Positions 55,885 through 64,000 of a DNA stretch of 64,000 bases are shown piece after piece (the stretch's first letter is position 1; every line of letters begins with the position of its first letter). Both the position numbers and the translations under genes were made by a program. The notes below the pieces were generated by a model, which ran no database searches, was not told the DNA's origin, and saw only the letters and a program-made list of their open reading frames with translations. Source of the DNA: an uncultured Agathobacter sp. (lineage in GTDB: Bacteria; Bacillota; Clostridia; Lachnospirales; Lachnospiraceae); contig CAKRNE010000008.1 of NCBI GenBank assembly GCA_934365945.1, positions 1 to 64,000 of the forward strand, written 5' to 3'.

Positions 55885-56724
55885 TTATTTAACAGATCCT
55901 GTAATTCCCTCTGCAAACTGCTTCTGAAGTACAAAGAATACGATCATTGTAGGGATGGAGCAGAAAAGAACACCCATCATCAGTACACCGTAATCTACTG
56001 TATATCCTGCTGCGAGGTTTGCAATAAGCATTGGCATTGTGATAGCATCAGGCTTATTGAGGATTACCTTTGGCCACAGGTATGAGTTCCATGCATTCAT
56101 GAATGTGATAACTGCAGCTGCTGCATATGTTGATTTCTGTACAGGCATATACATCTTGAAGAAAATACCAATCTCACTGAGTCCGTCAATTCGTGCCGCC
56201 TCCATTATATCGACTGGGAAGTTTCTCGAATTCTGTCTGAACATCATGATGAGGAACGGCGTTGAAATAGCCGGGAGCATGAAGCCCCATACCGTATTTA
56301 TAAAGCCGAGCTTTGACATCATCTTGAACAGAGGAATAAGTGTAGCTACCTGCGGAATCATCATGGCAAGAAGTAAAACTGAGAACAGCTTATCCTTTGC
56401 CTTGTCATGATAGAGCTCAAAGCCGTAACCGGCAAGTGAGCAGACAAGCAGTGCTATAATTGTCTGAACTGTTGCATTGATAAGTGAGTTTTTCATTCCA
56501 AGTGCAACGTTCTGTGATGCAAACAGTTTCTTTAAGTTCTCAAGGGCATAGCCACCAAATGCAATTCTACCTCTTGCAATGTCAATAGACTTGTTGGTCG
56601 CTGCCGATATCATCCAGAAAAACGGAAATACTGAGATGAACGAAACTATTACAAGAAAAATGTATGAAGGTATAAGCCTTTTTTGTATTGATGATCCATG
56701 TTTTTTCTTAGTCACGCTTGTCAC
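55885..56724 (-). CDS. Sugar ABC transporter permease (MalG type)
   Basis: 279 residues, six membrane helices, with the EAA loop (MEAARIDGLSEIGIFFKMYMP) that docks the ATPase. CUT1-family permease for oligosaccharides. Overlaps the other permease by 17 bases. No ATPase gene is in the operon, so a shared MsmK-type ATPase elsewhere is expected (known for CUT1 systems). Confidence 0.92.
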   Translation of the reverse strand: MTSVTKKKHGSSIQKRLIPSYIFLVIVSFISVFPFFWMISAATNKSIDIARGRIAFGGYALENLKKLFASQNVALGMKNSLINATVQTIIALLVCSLAGYGFELYHDKAKDKLFSVLLLAMMIPQVATLIPLFKMMSKLGFINTVWGFMLPAISTPFLIMMFRQNSRNFPVDIMEAARIDGLSEIGIFFKMYMPVQKSTYAAAAVITFMNAWNSYLWPKVILNKPDAITMPMLIANLAAGYTVDYGVLMMGVLFCSIPTMIVFFVLQKQFAEGITGSVK

Positions 56725-57610
56725 CTACTTTCAGATTGATAAATGCCAGTATAGCAACCATGATGAATACGACAACAGACATTGCTGATGCATATCCAAA
56801 GTTTGCAACACCTTCACCAAACGAGCCGTTATAGATATAATGTGACATGGTGATTGTCGCATTTGCAGGTCCACCCTTTGTCAGGTTTACAGACTCATCG
56901 AAGAGCTGTAATGTACCGTTTATTGACATGATGGTTGTCATAACAATTGTAGGTCTAAGAAGAGGAACCGTGATAGACCAGAAGGTTCTCCAGCCGCTCG
57001 CTCCATCTATCTTTGCCGCCTCGTAAACAGAATACTCGATATTCTGCAGACCGGCTAAAAAGAACACCATATTATATCCTGTCCATCTCCAGATAAGAGC
57101 TACTATGATAATAATCTTAGCACTCCAGCCTGTACCGAGGAAGTTAAAGTTGTTCTCTAATATTCCAAGTTTAACAAGGATTGTATTGATAAGTCCCTGT
57201 GTTGCAAAAAGCGATTTAAAAATCAATGCATATGATACGAGTGATGTTGCACATGGTAAAAATACACATGTACGGAAAAGTCCTTTAAATTTAAGATGCT
57301 TGTTGTTAAGTAACTGTGCCAGTAAAATTGCCAGTACAAGCATGATTGGAACTTCGATAATTAAATATAGGAATGTGTTTCCGATAGATCTCTTGAAAAC
57401 CGCATCCTGAAACATTCTTGTGTAGTTGTAGGTAAGTGGATTTGCCCACTGCATATTTGCGCTTGAGCCGGTTTTAAAGGATGTAATAACAGCCTGGATT
57501 ATAGGCCAGAAGCTCATTATGAAAATGAGTATTGTTGCCGGAGCCAGATACATCCAGCCGGCTGCTCTTTGTTTACCGGTTATGCTCATTCCTTTTTTCT
57601 TATTCTTCAC
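56708..57610 (-). CDS. Sugar ABC transporter permease (MalF type)
   Basis: 300 residues, six membrane helices, EAA loop YEAAKIDGASGWRTFWSITVP. Partner of the MalG-type permease; together they form the channel for galacto-oligosaccharides, judged from the operon. Follows a terminator-like hairpin behind the binding-protein gene. Confidence 0.92.
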   Translation of the reverse strand: MKNKKKGMSITGKQRAAGWMYLAPATILIFIMSFWPIIQAVITSFKTGSSANMQWANPLTYNYTRMFQDAVFKRSIGNTFLYLIIEVPIMLVLAILLAQLLNNKHLKFKGLFRTCVFLPCATSLVSYALIFKSLFATQGLINTILVKLGILENNFNFLGTGWSAKIIIIVALIWRWTGYNMVFFLAGLQNIEYSVYEAAKIDGASGWRTFWSITVPLLRPTIVMTTIMSINGTLQLFDESVNLTKGGPANATITMSHYIYNGSFGEGVANFGYASAMSVVVFIMVAILAFINLKVGDKRD

Positions 57611-57641
57611 TGTAAAGGCCTCCTAACTATAAGTCTTTGAG

Positions 57642-57672
57642 AAAAAACAGGGAGCCATTTAATGGCCCCCTG
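57642..57672 (-). terminator. Attenuating hairpin after the binding-protein gene
   Basis: CAGGGAGCCAT (57648-57658) with ATGGCCCCCTG (57662-57672); on the minus strand a U6 run follows. Partial termination here would give more binding protein than permease, as in many sugar operons. Confidence 0.75.
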
Positions 57673-57696
57673 TACATTTGCCATCAAGCTAACAGA

Positions 57697-59046
57697 TTAA
57701 AGTCCCATTGTGAATTTAAGGTCATCCTCTGCTGTCTTTATCTCTGAATCGATATCTGCACCGTTCTGAGTGATATTGATAAGTGCTGTAGCAAGTTTCT
57801 TACGTGCATCGTAGTGGAAATCGCTCTGCTCTACAGTCTTAACATTTGCACCCATCTCAACGATCTTAGCGTAGATTGGCTGGTTGTTGAAGTACTCAAC
57901 GCCCTCGTTGTAAACATCAGACTTGCCTGCAGGTGTGTATGTAGTGATAACACCACCATTCTTAAGAGCATTGTCATATGTATCAGATACACCCTTGTCT
58001 GCATAAGATCCGCCACCGAATGTGTAAGCTAAGAATTTCTTAGCAAGGTCTGTCTGCTTGCAGTTGCTTGTGATGTAAAGTGAAGCACCACCGTTTGATG
58101 CATAGCCTTCGCCACCCTCAAGTGTTGGAAGAGATGTAATCTCCCACTTTCCACTGTTGTCTGTAACCTTCTCGATTGTAGGAATGATCCAGTTTCCGTT
58201 CATAACACCTGCAACCATGTCTCCCTGGATAGCCTGATCTGTGTAATCTGACCAGTCATTTGCAAGGTAAAGAACATTGTTGTCGATCATATCCTTAAGT
58301 ACCTGCATGATGTCTTTTAATTTAGCGTTGTCTACAAAGTTTGGCTTGCCATCCTTGAACTGTGACTCACCCTCTGCCTGAAGCATCATGTAGAATAAAT
58401 CGTTTCCGTCGCCGTCCATAGCAAGTAAGTATTTACCGGTCTTATCATATACCTTCTTACCAACCTCGATGAAGTCCTTCCAAGAAATTCCTGTCATATC
58501 ATCGATTGTGTAGCCTGCCTGCTCAAGAAGATCTGTTCTGTAAGCAAAGATAACTGTTCCGTTATCAACAGGGAATCCAAAGTGCTCTCCGTCGATTGTA
58601 GAGAATGATAACTTCTCCTTGCTGAAATCATCCCATTTAACATCTGCATCATTTGCTGATACCCATGCATCAGGATAATTTGTATGATACTGTTTGAAGT
58701 AGTGATCCTGGAATAATACGATGTCAGGAAGTGTACTATAATCTCCGGCTGAGCCTGCTGTTGTAATTGCTGTCTCAATATCAGATGCCTGTGACTGCTC
58801 CTCGATATTGAGTACAAAATCAGGATCTACATTTTTCTTGTAATCCTCTGCTGCTGCTTTGAGTGCCGGGATATTGAAGTTTGCATCCCAAGCCCATGCT
58901 GTAAGTGTGTGACCGTCATCTACGGTCTCTACCTTCTTACCTGTCTTTTCTGTGCCATCTCCTGATGAAGATGAATCCCCACATCCGGCTGCAAGTGAGG
59001 CAACCATTGTTGTTACGAGTAATAATGAAACTACTTTCTTTTTCAT
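57697..59046 (-). CDS. Extracellular sugar-binding lipoprotein
   Basis: 449 residues, CUT1 solute-binding protein. Lipobox LAAGC with Cys22, Ser/Gly linker, then SBP_bac_1 fold (HTLTAWAWDANFNIPALKAA, VIFAYRTDLLEQAGY, GVMNGNWIIPTIEKV). First gene of the galactan operon; captures galacto-oligosaccharides at the cell surface (specificity inferred from the operon). GGAGG lies ahead of the ATG. The 221-base gap upstream holds the promoter and probably the AraC regulator's site. Confidence 0.9.
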   Translation of the reverse strand: MKKKVVSLLLVTTMVASLAAGCGDSSSSGDGTEKTGKKVETVDDGHTLTAWAWDANFNIPALKAAAEDYKKNVDPDFVLNIEEQSQASDIETAITTAGSAGDYSTLPDIVLFQDHYFKQYHTNYPDAWVSANDADVKWDDFSKEKLSFSTIDGEHFGFPVDNGTVIFAYRTDLLEQAGYTIDDMTGISWKDFIEVGKKVYDKTGKYLLAMDGDGNDLFYMMLQAEGESQFKDGKPNFVDNAKLKDIMQVLKDMIDNNVLYLANDWSDYTDQAIQGDMVAGVMNGNWIIPTIEKVTDNSGKWEITSLPTLEGGEGYASNGGASLYITSNCKQTDLAKKFLAYTFGGGSYADKGVSDTYDNALKNGGVITTYTPAGKSDVYNEGVEYFNNQPIYAKIVEMGANVKTVEQSDFHYDARKKLATALINITQNGADIDSEIKTAEDDLKFTMGL

Positions 59047-59267
59047 TTTTCTTCCTCCCTAATAAAAATGATGTTTTTGCAATACTCCGTTCATAATTCA
59101 TTCATAATCATATTATTTTGATTGGGCATTTTGACTATGAATGTTTGTCCGTTTCTTGATTACATAGTCATTATAACCATATGCAGTACTTTTGTGTTAA
59201 CATATTCCACACAATTATGTGCATATTCAATCATAAATGTACAAAATTATACGAAAATACATGTTTT

Positions 59268-60206
59268 CTACCATCCCTTTAGTGCAGATATCCTAAAATT
59301 GAGTAGTTTATGCTCATAATTTTCAGGATTTATCTTCCACTGATATGGCGAAGTGTCCAAAAATTTGCGGAAATTACGGTTAAAAGTTGACTGGGTTGTG
59401 AATCCACACTTTTGTGCAATAAGCTCCATAGGCTCATTTGTTTTTTTCATAAGCTCGCACGCCTTCTGTACTCTTATCAGATTCAGATACTCCATAGGAG
59501 GCATATTGATGTATGATTCAAACAGCCTGCGGAAATGCGTCTCACTCATGTTGCATAGTGCCGAAAGTTCCCCTGCCTTTATCGGTTCGCTGTAATGCTT
59601 GTTCATGTAGTCAAGTGCAGTAGCAATCTGTGACATATTGGTTCCCTTTACAACATCATTGTTTTCCTCCGGAAGCTCATCATATTTACGCAGCAGCTCA
59701 ATGACAACCCCCTGTACAAGAAGCTTTATTGTTTTCTGGGAATATATCTTGTGCTCACGGGTTTCCCTTATTATGGCATTTATATACTCTGCCACAACCG
59801 GGCTTTGGTATACATTGGTCATAAATGCTTTTTTTGAGATGGTCGAAACTGCATCGTTTTGGAATGCCACATTGTTTGGAAACATCTCTTCTATCACAGC
59901 GCGCAGGTCAATAAAAATGTACTCCCAGAAGTTTACCACATCACCATAGCTGACTGTAACATGAGGAAAATTCTCAGGTATGAATGTAATATCGCCGTCA
60001 TGATACTGGTAAATATCCTCATCCAGATACATATTTCCATCGCCCTCCCGGCATATGCCGATTTCCAGCAGATTATGGAAATGCAGGTGAAATTCCTCAT
60101 GACCATACACTCTCTTCCAAGATTCTCCGCACAGCACAAGTGCAGACTCTCCCTGCGGCAGCTCATAGAATCTGAATTCCATCGTGTCTTTTTTTCTCTT
60201 TGCCAT
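59268..60206 (-). CDS. AraC-family transcriptional regulator
   Basis: 312 residues. N-terminal cupin-like sensor (HLHFHNLLEIGICREGDGNMY, 38-58) and C-terminal double helix-turn-helix (ELSALCNMSETHFRRLFESY and LIAQKCGFTTQSTFNRNFRK). The ATG at 60206 has AAAGGAGAG upstream; an earlier frame lacks a site. Located directly upstream of the galactan operon, same strand; likely its activator in response to galactosides. Confidence 0.9.
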   Translation of the reverse strand: MAKRKKDTMEFRFYELPQGESALVLCGESWKRVYGHEEFHLHFHNLLEIGICREGDGNMYLDEDIYQYHDGDITFIPENFPHVTVSYGDVVNFWEYIFIDLRAVIEEMFPNNVAFQNDAVSTISKKAFMTNVYQSPVVAEYINAIIRETREHKIYSQKTIKLLVQGVVIELLRKYDELPEENNDVVKGTNMSQIATALDYMNKHYSEPIKAGELSALCNMSETHFRRLFESYINMPPMEYLNLIRVQKACELMKKTNEPMELIAQKCGFTTQSTFNRNFRKFLDTSPYQWKINPENYEHKLLNFRISALKGW

Positions 60207-60280
60207 ATATACTCTCCTTTGTAGCAAAATGCAAAATACGCTGCTGCCATTATAGCAGCAGCGTACCAATCATCACTACT

Positions 60281-60499
60281 TTAATCAAAATCGAACTTGT
60301 CAAATCTCTTGTACATAGCCTTGTACTTCTTGCGGACATCCTCGTTGCCCTGAAGCACCTCTTCCTCTGTACCTCTGAACTGACAGCGGATGCAGCTATA
60401 AATACCTGTTTCTTTATTATAGAACATATCAATATCGAGATCCCTCATAAAACATAAAGGACATCTGTAGTTTAATTTGCCTTTTCCAAGTTGAGCCAT
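60281..60499 (-). CDS. Zinc-ribbon small protein
   Basis: 72 residues with two CxxC pairs (CPLCFMRD at 13-20, CIRCQFRG at 36-43), a treble-clef or zinc-ribbon fold, then a basic helix. Its start lies 28 bases inside the end of the 619-residue gene, so they are co-translated. No family name recognised. Confidence 0.7.
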   Translation of the reverse strand: MAQLGKGKLNYRCPLCFMRDLDIDMFYNKETGIYSCIRCQFRGTEEEVLQGNEDVRKKYKAMYKRFDKFDFD

Positions 60500-62331
60500 G
60501 TTGCAAATACCTCCTTGTCTTTAATCTGTTTCTTGTAACCAAGCTTGAACATTGGAGAGAATGCATATCCTTCCTCAATGTATCCCTCTGCCTTTGCAGA
60601 TGGTGTGAGTGAAACCTTTGTCTGGATTGCAGGAATTACTGCACTTACTGCAGTTGCTCCGTCAACCTTTGCATCACGACACTTGTACTCATAATTGATG
60701 CTCTGTGGGTTTTCTCCCTCGCATGTAAGTGTGATGCCTGTCATATCCTCAGGATACTCTGTTGTACCATAGCATGCTGTGATGTACTCGTCGAGATAAA
60801 CCTCTGCATTTGGATCACTCATGCTAAGGATATTACGCTCAATCTTGATGTTTGATGAGCCCTCCTCAAAGTATTCCTTTGTCTGAAGAGTAAGCTTAAC
60901 ATCATAAAACTCAATATCTACAGGATCGAGTGTAAGGATTCTTGTCTTCTTGCCGTCTATAATCTCCTCAGAGAAATGGCTGTGTGTAGGGCAGAGACAA
61001 AGGTCAACCTCCTCACCGTTGTGTGAAAGCTTGGCACTTCTTACTGTTCCCGCTCCTGCATAGTGTGTAAAGTATCCTGCTCTGTATTTCTCCTGGATAA
61101 GGAATGGATAAGATGCATCCTGTACATGCTTTGTTCCGATTCCTACCGGCCACTCAAGCTTTGCAACGTATGGACGAAGGTCTACGATTGCTCCACCCTG
61201 ATCCATGTTTACACATGCTCTCATGTATGGGTCACAGTACCAGAAGAGCTGCTTGTCTGATCCGTAAAGGATATCTCTCCATGGTGCACACTCAGGCTCA
61301 TTGTAGTTTCCTGCATTGACACCCTTCTTCTCTCTGTAGTAATCAGCGAACTCTGACATTGTCATGTCGATGAGCTTGCCCTCTTTCTTTAACTTGCCAT
61401 AGTAGTTGCAGCCGTCTGTGTAAGACTTTAAGAGAAGCTCATATGGCTGCTCCCAGCGTCCCATCTTATTCATCCAGCCAGGTCCTACGAACATCATATT
61501 GTATGAATATCCGTTATTGTATTTTGCAAGGTCTCTGTACTGGTCGATAAGGTTGTAAAGATATGGATACTCCCATGTCTTTGTATCGTAAATCATTCCA
61601 CGGAGCACGTTCTGTGGGTGTGTTCCAAAGTTTGAGCCGTTTCCGTCATAGCAGGCGATAAGGTCACGTGAGAGATGTGGAATTGCTACGATTCCGCTGT
61701 CCTCTTCCTTATTTGCTGCCGGTGCATGTGTGTTCTGCTTTGATGGAATCCATGGTGCCCATGGGCCTCCGTCGAAGAGTGTATACCATGAGTTGTTACA
61801 TGTGTGGTATGCCTTTGGACCTTCCTCCCAGCATGTTGCAACTGCACATTTTACCATTGGGTATTTTTCTTTAATGTAGTTTGTGAGGTCTGCATCCATA
61901 TAGTATGAGCCTGTTGACTCAGGATAGAACCCGAATCTGTCATGGAATTTCTCGAAAACATCGTTTACGATTGCTTTCTTGTCCTCCATCGAAAACATCC
62001 AGATACAGAAATCCTTTGTCTTATACTTCTCTCTAAACTCCTCACATGGAAGTCCAAGGAGTGAAAGTGCAATCTCATCACCGTATTTCTCGTGATCCTG
62101 CTTTGCAAGCTCTACTGCCTCATCATTGAAAAGTGAAGCGTATGTCATCTGGATTGTAGTTTTAAGTCCTGCCTCATGTGCAAGTCTCTGCTGTGTCTTG
62201 AAGATGTCGAGTGACTCTGTTATGAGCTTCTTATCTCCGATATCCTCTTCTTTTCCCTGTCCTGTCACTGTTGCTGAATACTCAGGCACCATCTCAGGGC
62301 GGTGAATGATGTTAACAATAAATTTGTCCAT
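60472..62331 (-). CDS. Uncharacterised 619-residue enzyme-like protein
   Basis: Large soluble protein, no signal peptide. The N-terminal 350 residues suggest an alpha/beta barrel of the polysaccharide-deacetylase / GH57-like kind (TIQMTYASLF, FHDRFGFYPESTGSYYMDADL, IPHLSRDLIACYDG), followed by beta-rich C-terminal 250 residues (carbohydrate-enzyme-like sandwich). I cannot name a family. Two operator-like sites upstream resemble carbohydrate regulator sites. Neighbourhood suggests carbohydrate metabolism. GGAGGAGAC precedes the ATG. Confidence 0.6.
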   Translation of the reverse strand: MDKFIVNIIHRPEMVPEYSATVTGQGKEEDIGDKKLITESLDIFKTQQRLAHEAGLKTTIQMTYASLFNDEAVELAKQDHEKYGDEIALSLLGLPCEEFREKYKTKDFCIWMFSMEDKKAIVNDVFEKFHDRFGFYPESTGSYYMDADLTNYIKEKYPMVKCAVATCWEEGPKAYHTCNNSWYTLFDGGPWAPWIPSKQNTHAPAANKEEDSGIVAIPHLSRDLIACYDGNGSNFGTHPQNVLRGMIYDTKTWEYPYLYNLIDQYRDLAKYNNGYSYNMMFVGPGWMNKMGRWEQPYELLLKSYTDGCNYYGKLKKEGKLIDMTMSEFADYYREKKGVNAGNYNEPECAPWRDILYGSDKQLFWYCDPYMRACVNMDQGGAIVDLRPYVAKLEWPVGIGTKHVQDASYPFLIQEKYRAGYFTHYAGAGTVRSAKLSHNGEEVDLCLCPTHSHFSEEIIDGKKTRILTLDPVDIEFYDVKLTLQTKEYFEEGSSNIKIERNILSMSDPNAEVYLDEYITACYGTTEYPEDMTGITLTCEGENPQSINYEYKCRDAKVDGATAVSAVIPAIQTKVSLTPSAKAEGYIEEGYAFSPMFKLGYKKQIKDKEVFATWLNLEKAN

Positions 62332-62370
62332 CCGTTGTCTCCTCCATTTGTTTGTAATTTGATTTATTTC

Positions 62371-62520
62371 TTAGGTGCGTTTTTACGCGCAACCGTTTGT
62401 TCTGAACTTAGTATATTACAGTATTGTGATTATGTCAATGTGCAATTTCGACATTTTTCAGCTTTTGTTTTCAAGCATTTTTCACAAAAATGGTTTTGGG
62501 TGCGCGTTTTCGTGCGCAAC
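62371..62520. promoter_or_regulatory. Pair of operator-like dyads upstream of the 619-aa gene
   Basis: TGCG-TTTTTAC-GCGCA (62375-62390) and TGCGC-GTTTTCGT-GCGCA (62501-62518), each followed by AC, similar enough to be two sites for one regulator (LacI-type size). They flank about 110 bases that probably hold the promoter. Confidence 0.5.
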
Positions 62521-62542
62521 TTTTGCGCATTGGGTATAGGTC

Positions 62543-62812
62543 GGTACGTAAGCCGTGGACGGATGGGGAGACACGCACTTTCGCTCTCGCTACGCTTAGC
62601 GACTAAGATTCTGTACGAAATTATGCTTTTAGGTTTTCTACGCCCGACGAAACCGTCGAAACGCGCCGTCCATGGCGCGGTTCTCCTCGCACCTGCATCC
62701 ATGCAGGTGCGTTTCTATGCTTCATTGGCATAATTTCTACAGTATCTAAGTCTCTTCGCTATGCGCTCCTGCTAAAGCGCATGTGTCCCCCACAGTCCCC
62801 GGCTTACGTACC
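62543..62812. repeat. 270-bp inverted-repeat element with twin ATGGAC/T-loop hairpins
   Basis: Ends GGTACGTAAGCC (62543-62554) and GGCTTACGTACC (62801-62812), perfect inverted repeats, with imperfect pairing inward. The centre on the minus strand has GCACCTGC-ATGGAT-GCAGGTGC (62689-62710) and CGCGCC-ATGGAC-GGCGCG (62662-62679), plus CGACG/CGTCG (62645-62658). Same plan as 48320-48556. Confidence 0.85.
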
Positions 62813-62849
62813 TTACGTTGTGGCAAATTGTAAAATACATGTGCATCCG

Positions 62850-62915
62850 CGCACTCCCGCCCTCGCTACGTTTTGCGACTAGGATCCTGTACGAAATTAT
62901 GCTCTTAGTGCTTTC
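62850..62915. repeat. Solo arm of the 270-bp element
   Basis: CTCGCTACG ... GCGACTA ... CTGTACGAAATTATGCT here repeats the left arm at about 62574-62632 in the same orientation, without hairpins or right arm. Confidence 0.7.
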
Positions 62916-63029
62916 TATATATTGCAATCCCATGATTTTTGTATTGACAAAATGCTAGATATGAAATATATTATACTTAACTAATGACTAATAAACAGTA
63001 GATTGTTAATCAGTAGAGAGGGTGTTATA

Positions 63030-63836
63030 ATGCAAAAGCAAAATTCAAAAAAGAAATTTTTGGAGAAACTTTATATTAGCTTATCATTTTATTTTGGGGA
63101 TGATGACTGTGATAGTGTAATTAAAGACTATGAAGAATGGTTTGAAAATGAAGAAATGGCTGGAAAAAGCGAGCACGAAATATGTTCCGGCTTAGGAAAA
63201 CCGTTTGATATAGCAAGAAATCTATACAAAGATTCAAAAGAAGGAAAAGAGCATACGTTCCCATTGAAGAGTAGTATTTTATTACAGACAATTGCCACGC
63301 TGGTTATATATTATGTGCTATGCGTTAGTTTGTTAAGATACTTTGATAAAAACGGCTTGGATTTTTATCCGGTTGCTCTGATAGCTAATATTCTAGTATT
63401 TGTTGCAGGTTTGTTTATTCTTAAAAAATCAAAATTAACATGTGATATGCAATTAAAAAAACATCTGTTATTAATCGGAATATTCGTTTTTATTTTATTA
63501 ACAGAAGTATTTCTGGTAGTGAAAAAGAGTGAGGCTGGCTTAGGAAGTTATTATGTGGTATTAGTTACAACAGCTATAATTATTCTGAGTTGTATTATTA
63601 TTTACATCATCATAAAGAAATATATAATAAACAGGGAATTGGGTTTTATAACGATATTTCATATACTTGGTATTATTACCTGCTTAATGTATTTTATAAA
63701 TCAGTTACATATGTTTTATATAGAAAGAACGCTAGGGTTTGAAAAAATAATAGCACATAGTGGTTTATTATATATTCAGACATTGATTTTGGGGGCAATA
63801 TTATTGTTTAAATTAAAATTTGAGAGGAAATCATAA
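63030..63836 (+). CDS. HAAS/DUF1700-like membrane protein
   Basis: 268 residues. The N-terminal helical domain (about 10-75, FLEKLYISLSFYFGDDDCDS, GLGKPFDIARNLY) matches the HAAS/DUF1700 pattern (usual GxPxxxA-like motif GKPFDIA). Then about six membrane helices. GAGAGGGTG precedes the ATG at 63030; an ATG 9 codons earlier is less likely. The stop overlaps the PadR start by one base, so the pair is coupled; HAAS proteins usually partner with PadR regulators. Confidence 0.75.
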   Translation: MQKQNSKKKFLEKLYISLSFYFGDDDCDSVIKDYEEWFENEEMAGKSEHEICSGLGKPFDIARNLYKDSKEGKEHTFPLKSSILLQTIATLVIYYVLCVSLLRYFDKNGLDFYPVALIANILVFVAGLFILKKSKLTCDMQLKKHLLLIGIFVFILLTEVFLVVKKSEAGLGSYYVVLVTTAIIILSCIIIYIIIKKYIINRELGFITIFHILGIITCLMYFINQLHMFYIERTLGFEKIIAHSGLLYIQTLILGAILLFKLKFERKS

Positions 63837-64000
63837 TGGATTCACAGCTAAAAAGAGGAATCTTAAATATATGTATTTTGCAGCTTTTAAAACAAGAAGA
63901 CAGATATGGATACGATATAATTAAAATATTGCAGGGACTTTTCCCGGATACAGATGAAAGCACTATTTATGCCATTCTAAGAAGACTGAATAAAGGAGGT
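63836..64000 (+). CDS. PadR-family transcriptional regulator, cut by window end
   Basis: 55 codons visible. The winged-helix start LKRGILNICILQLLKQEDRY, GYDIIKIL and DESTIYAILRRLNKGG is the PadR signature. Start overlaps the HAAS gene stop (TAATG). It should repress this pair and regulate membrane-stress genes; the 3' end lies outside. Confidence 0.88.
   Translation, partial: MDSQLKRGILNICILQLLKQEDRYGYDIIKILQGLFPDTDESTIYAILRRLNKGG

Noticed and set aside
62430..62733. Frames across the 270-bp palindromic element on both strands
   Set aside because: They follow the inverted repeat and hairpins, lack ribosome sites and encode Arg/Ser-rich shadows.

Overview
The window reads as the chromosome of a gut Lachnospiraceae species. 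My inference is an Agathobacter rectalis / Roseburia type organism, from the galactan operon, DUF1836, CPBP and YerC neighbours and about 40-45% GC core genes. The chromosome is interrupted by accessory DNA on the left. Bases 1 to about 4.7 kb look like one end of an older mobile element: a RelE/ParE toxin, a bacitracin/lantibiotic-type two-component system with its ABC transporter, and DUF6061.

From about 5.0 to 38.8 kb lies a very AT-rich element of roughly 33.8 kb. It carries a large serine recombinase at its left end, a MobV-like relaxase with accessory genes, a Rep_3-type initiator next to 22-bp iterons, and no visible conjugative transfer (VirB4/VirD4) genes. I read it as an integrative and mobilizable element built on an iteron plasmid. 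It sits inside the 3' part of rlmD. The C-terminal tails of RlmD and of the recombinase are homologous, and both genes change base composition exactly where the tails begin. Integration therefore seems to swap 3' ends between the host gene and the recombinase while keeping both frames open.

Cargo of the element: a DnaQ-like exonuclease, two giant secreted repeat proteins each beside a small serine recombinase gene, a fused MazF/PemK protein, a DUF6037 protein, a PBECR4-like protein, an SH3b lipoprotein, small membrane peptides, RHH regulators and many unknowns. The cargo also includes a compact restriction-modification-like pair: an EcoRI-family adenine methylase carrying ten TCTG repeats inside its coding sequence, overlapped by a DUF262-HNH nuclease. 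The repeat tract makes the pair a strong phase-variation candidate. Noncoding parts of the element hold a promoter-plus-terminator ncRNA candidate, a 21-bp-periodic array of covarying hairpins, and a 0.5-kb hairpin-dense tract.

From 38.5 kb rightward is core chromosome: rlmD, a small membrane protein, pcrA, a DUF1836 protein, a YerC-type repressor, a CPBP protease, a small export protein, hisC and a MATE pump. Then comes a leftward galactan/galactose operon: substrate-binding protein, two permeases, GH2 beta-galactosidase, GH53 galactanase, galK, galT, with an AraC regulator upstream. It ends with an unknown 619-residue protein, a zinc-ribbon protein and a HAAS/PadR pair cut by the window edge. 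Two 240-270 bp inverted-repeat elements, at 48.3 and 62.5 kb, share a distinctive architecture of paired hairpins with ATGGAC-type loops.
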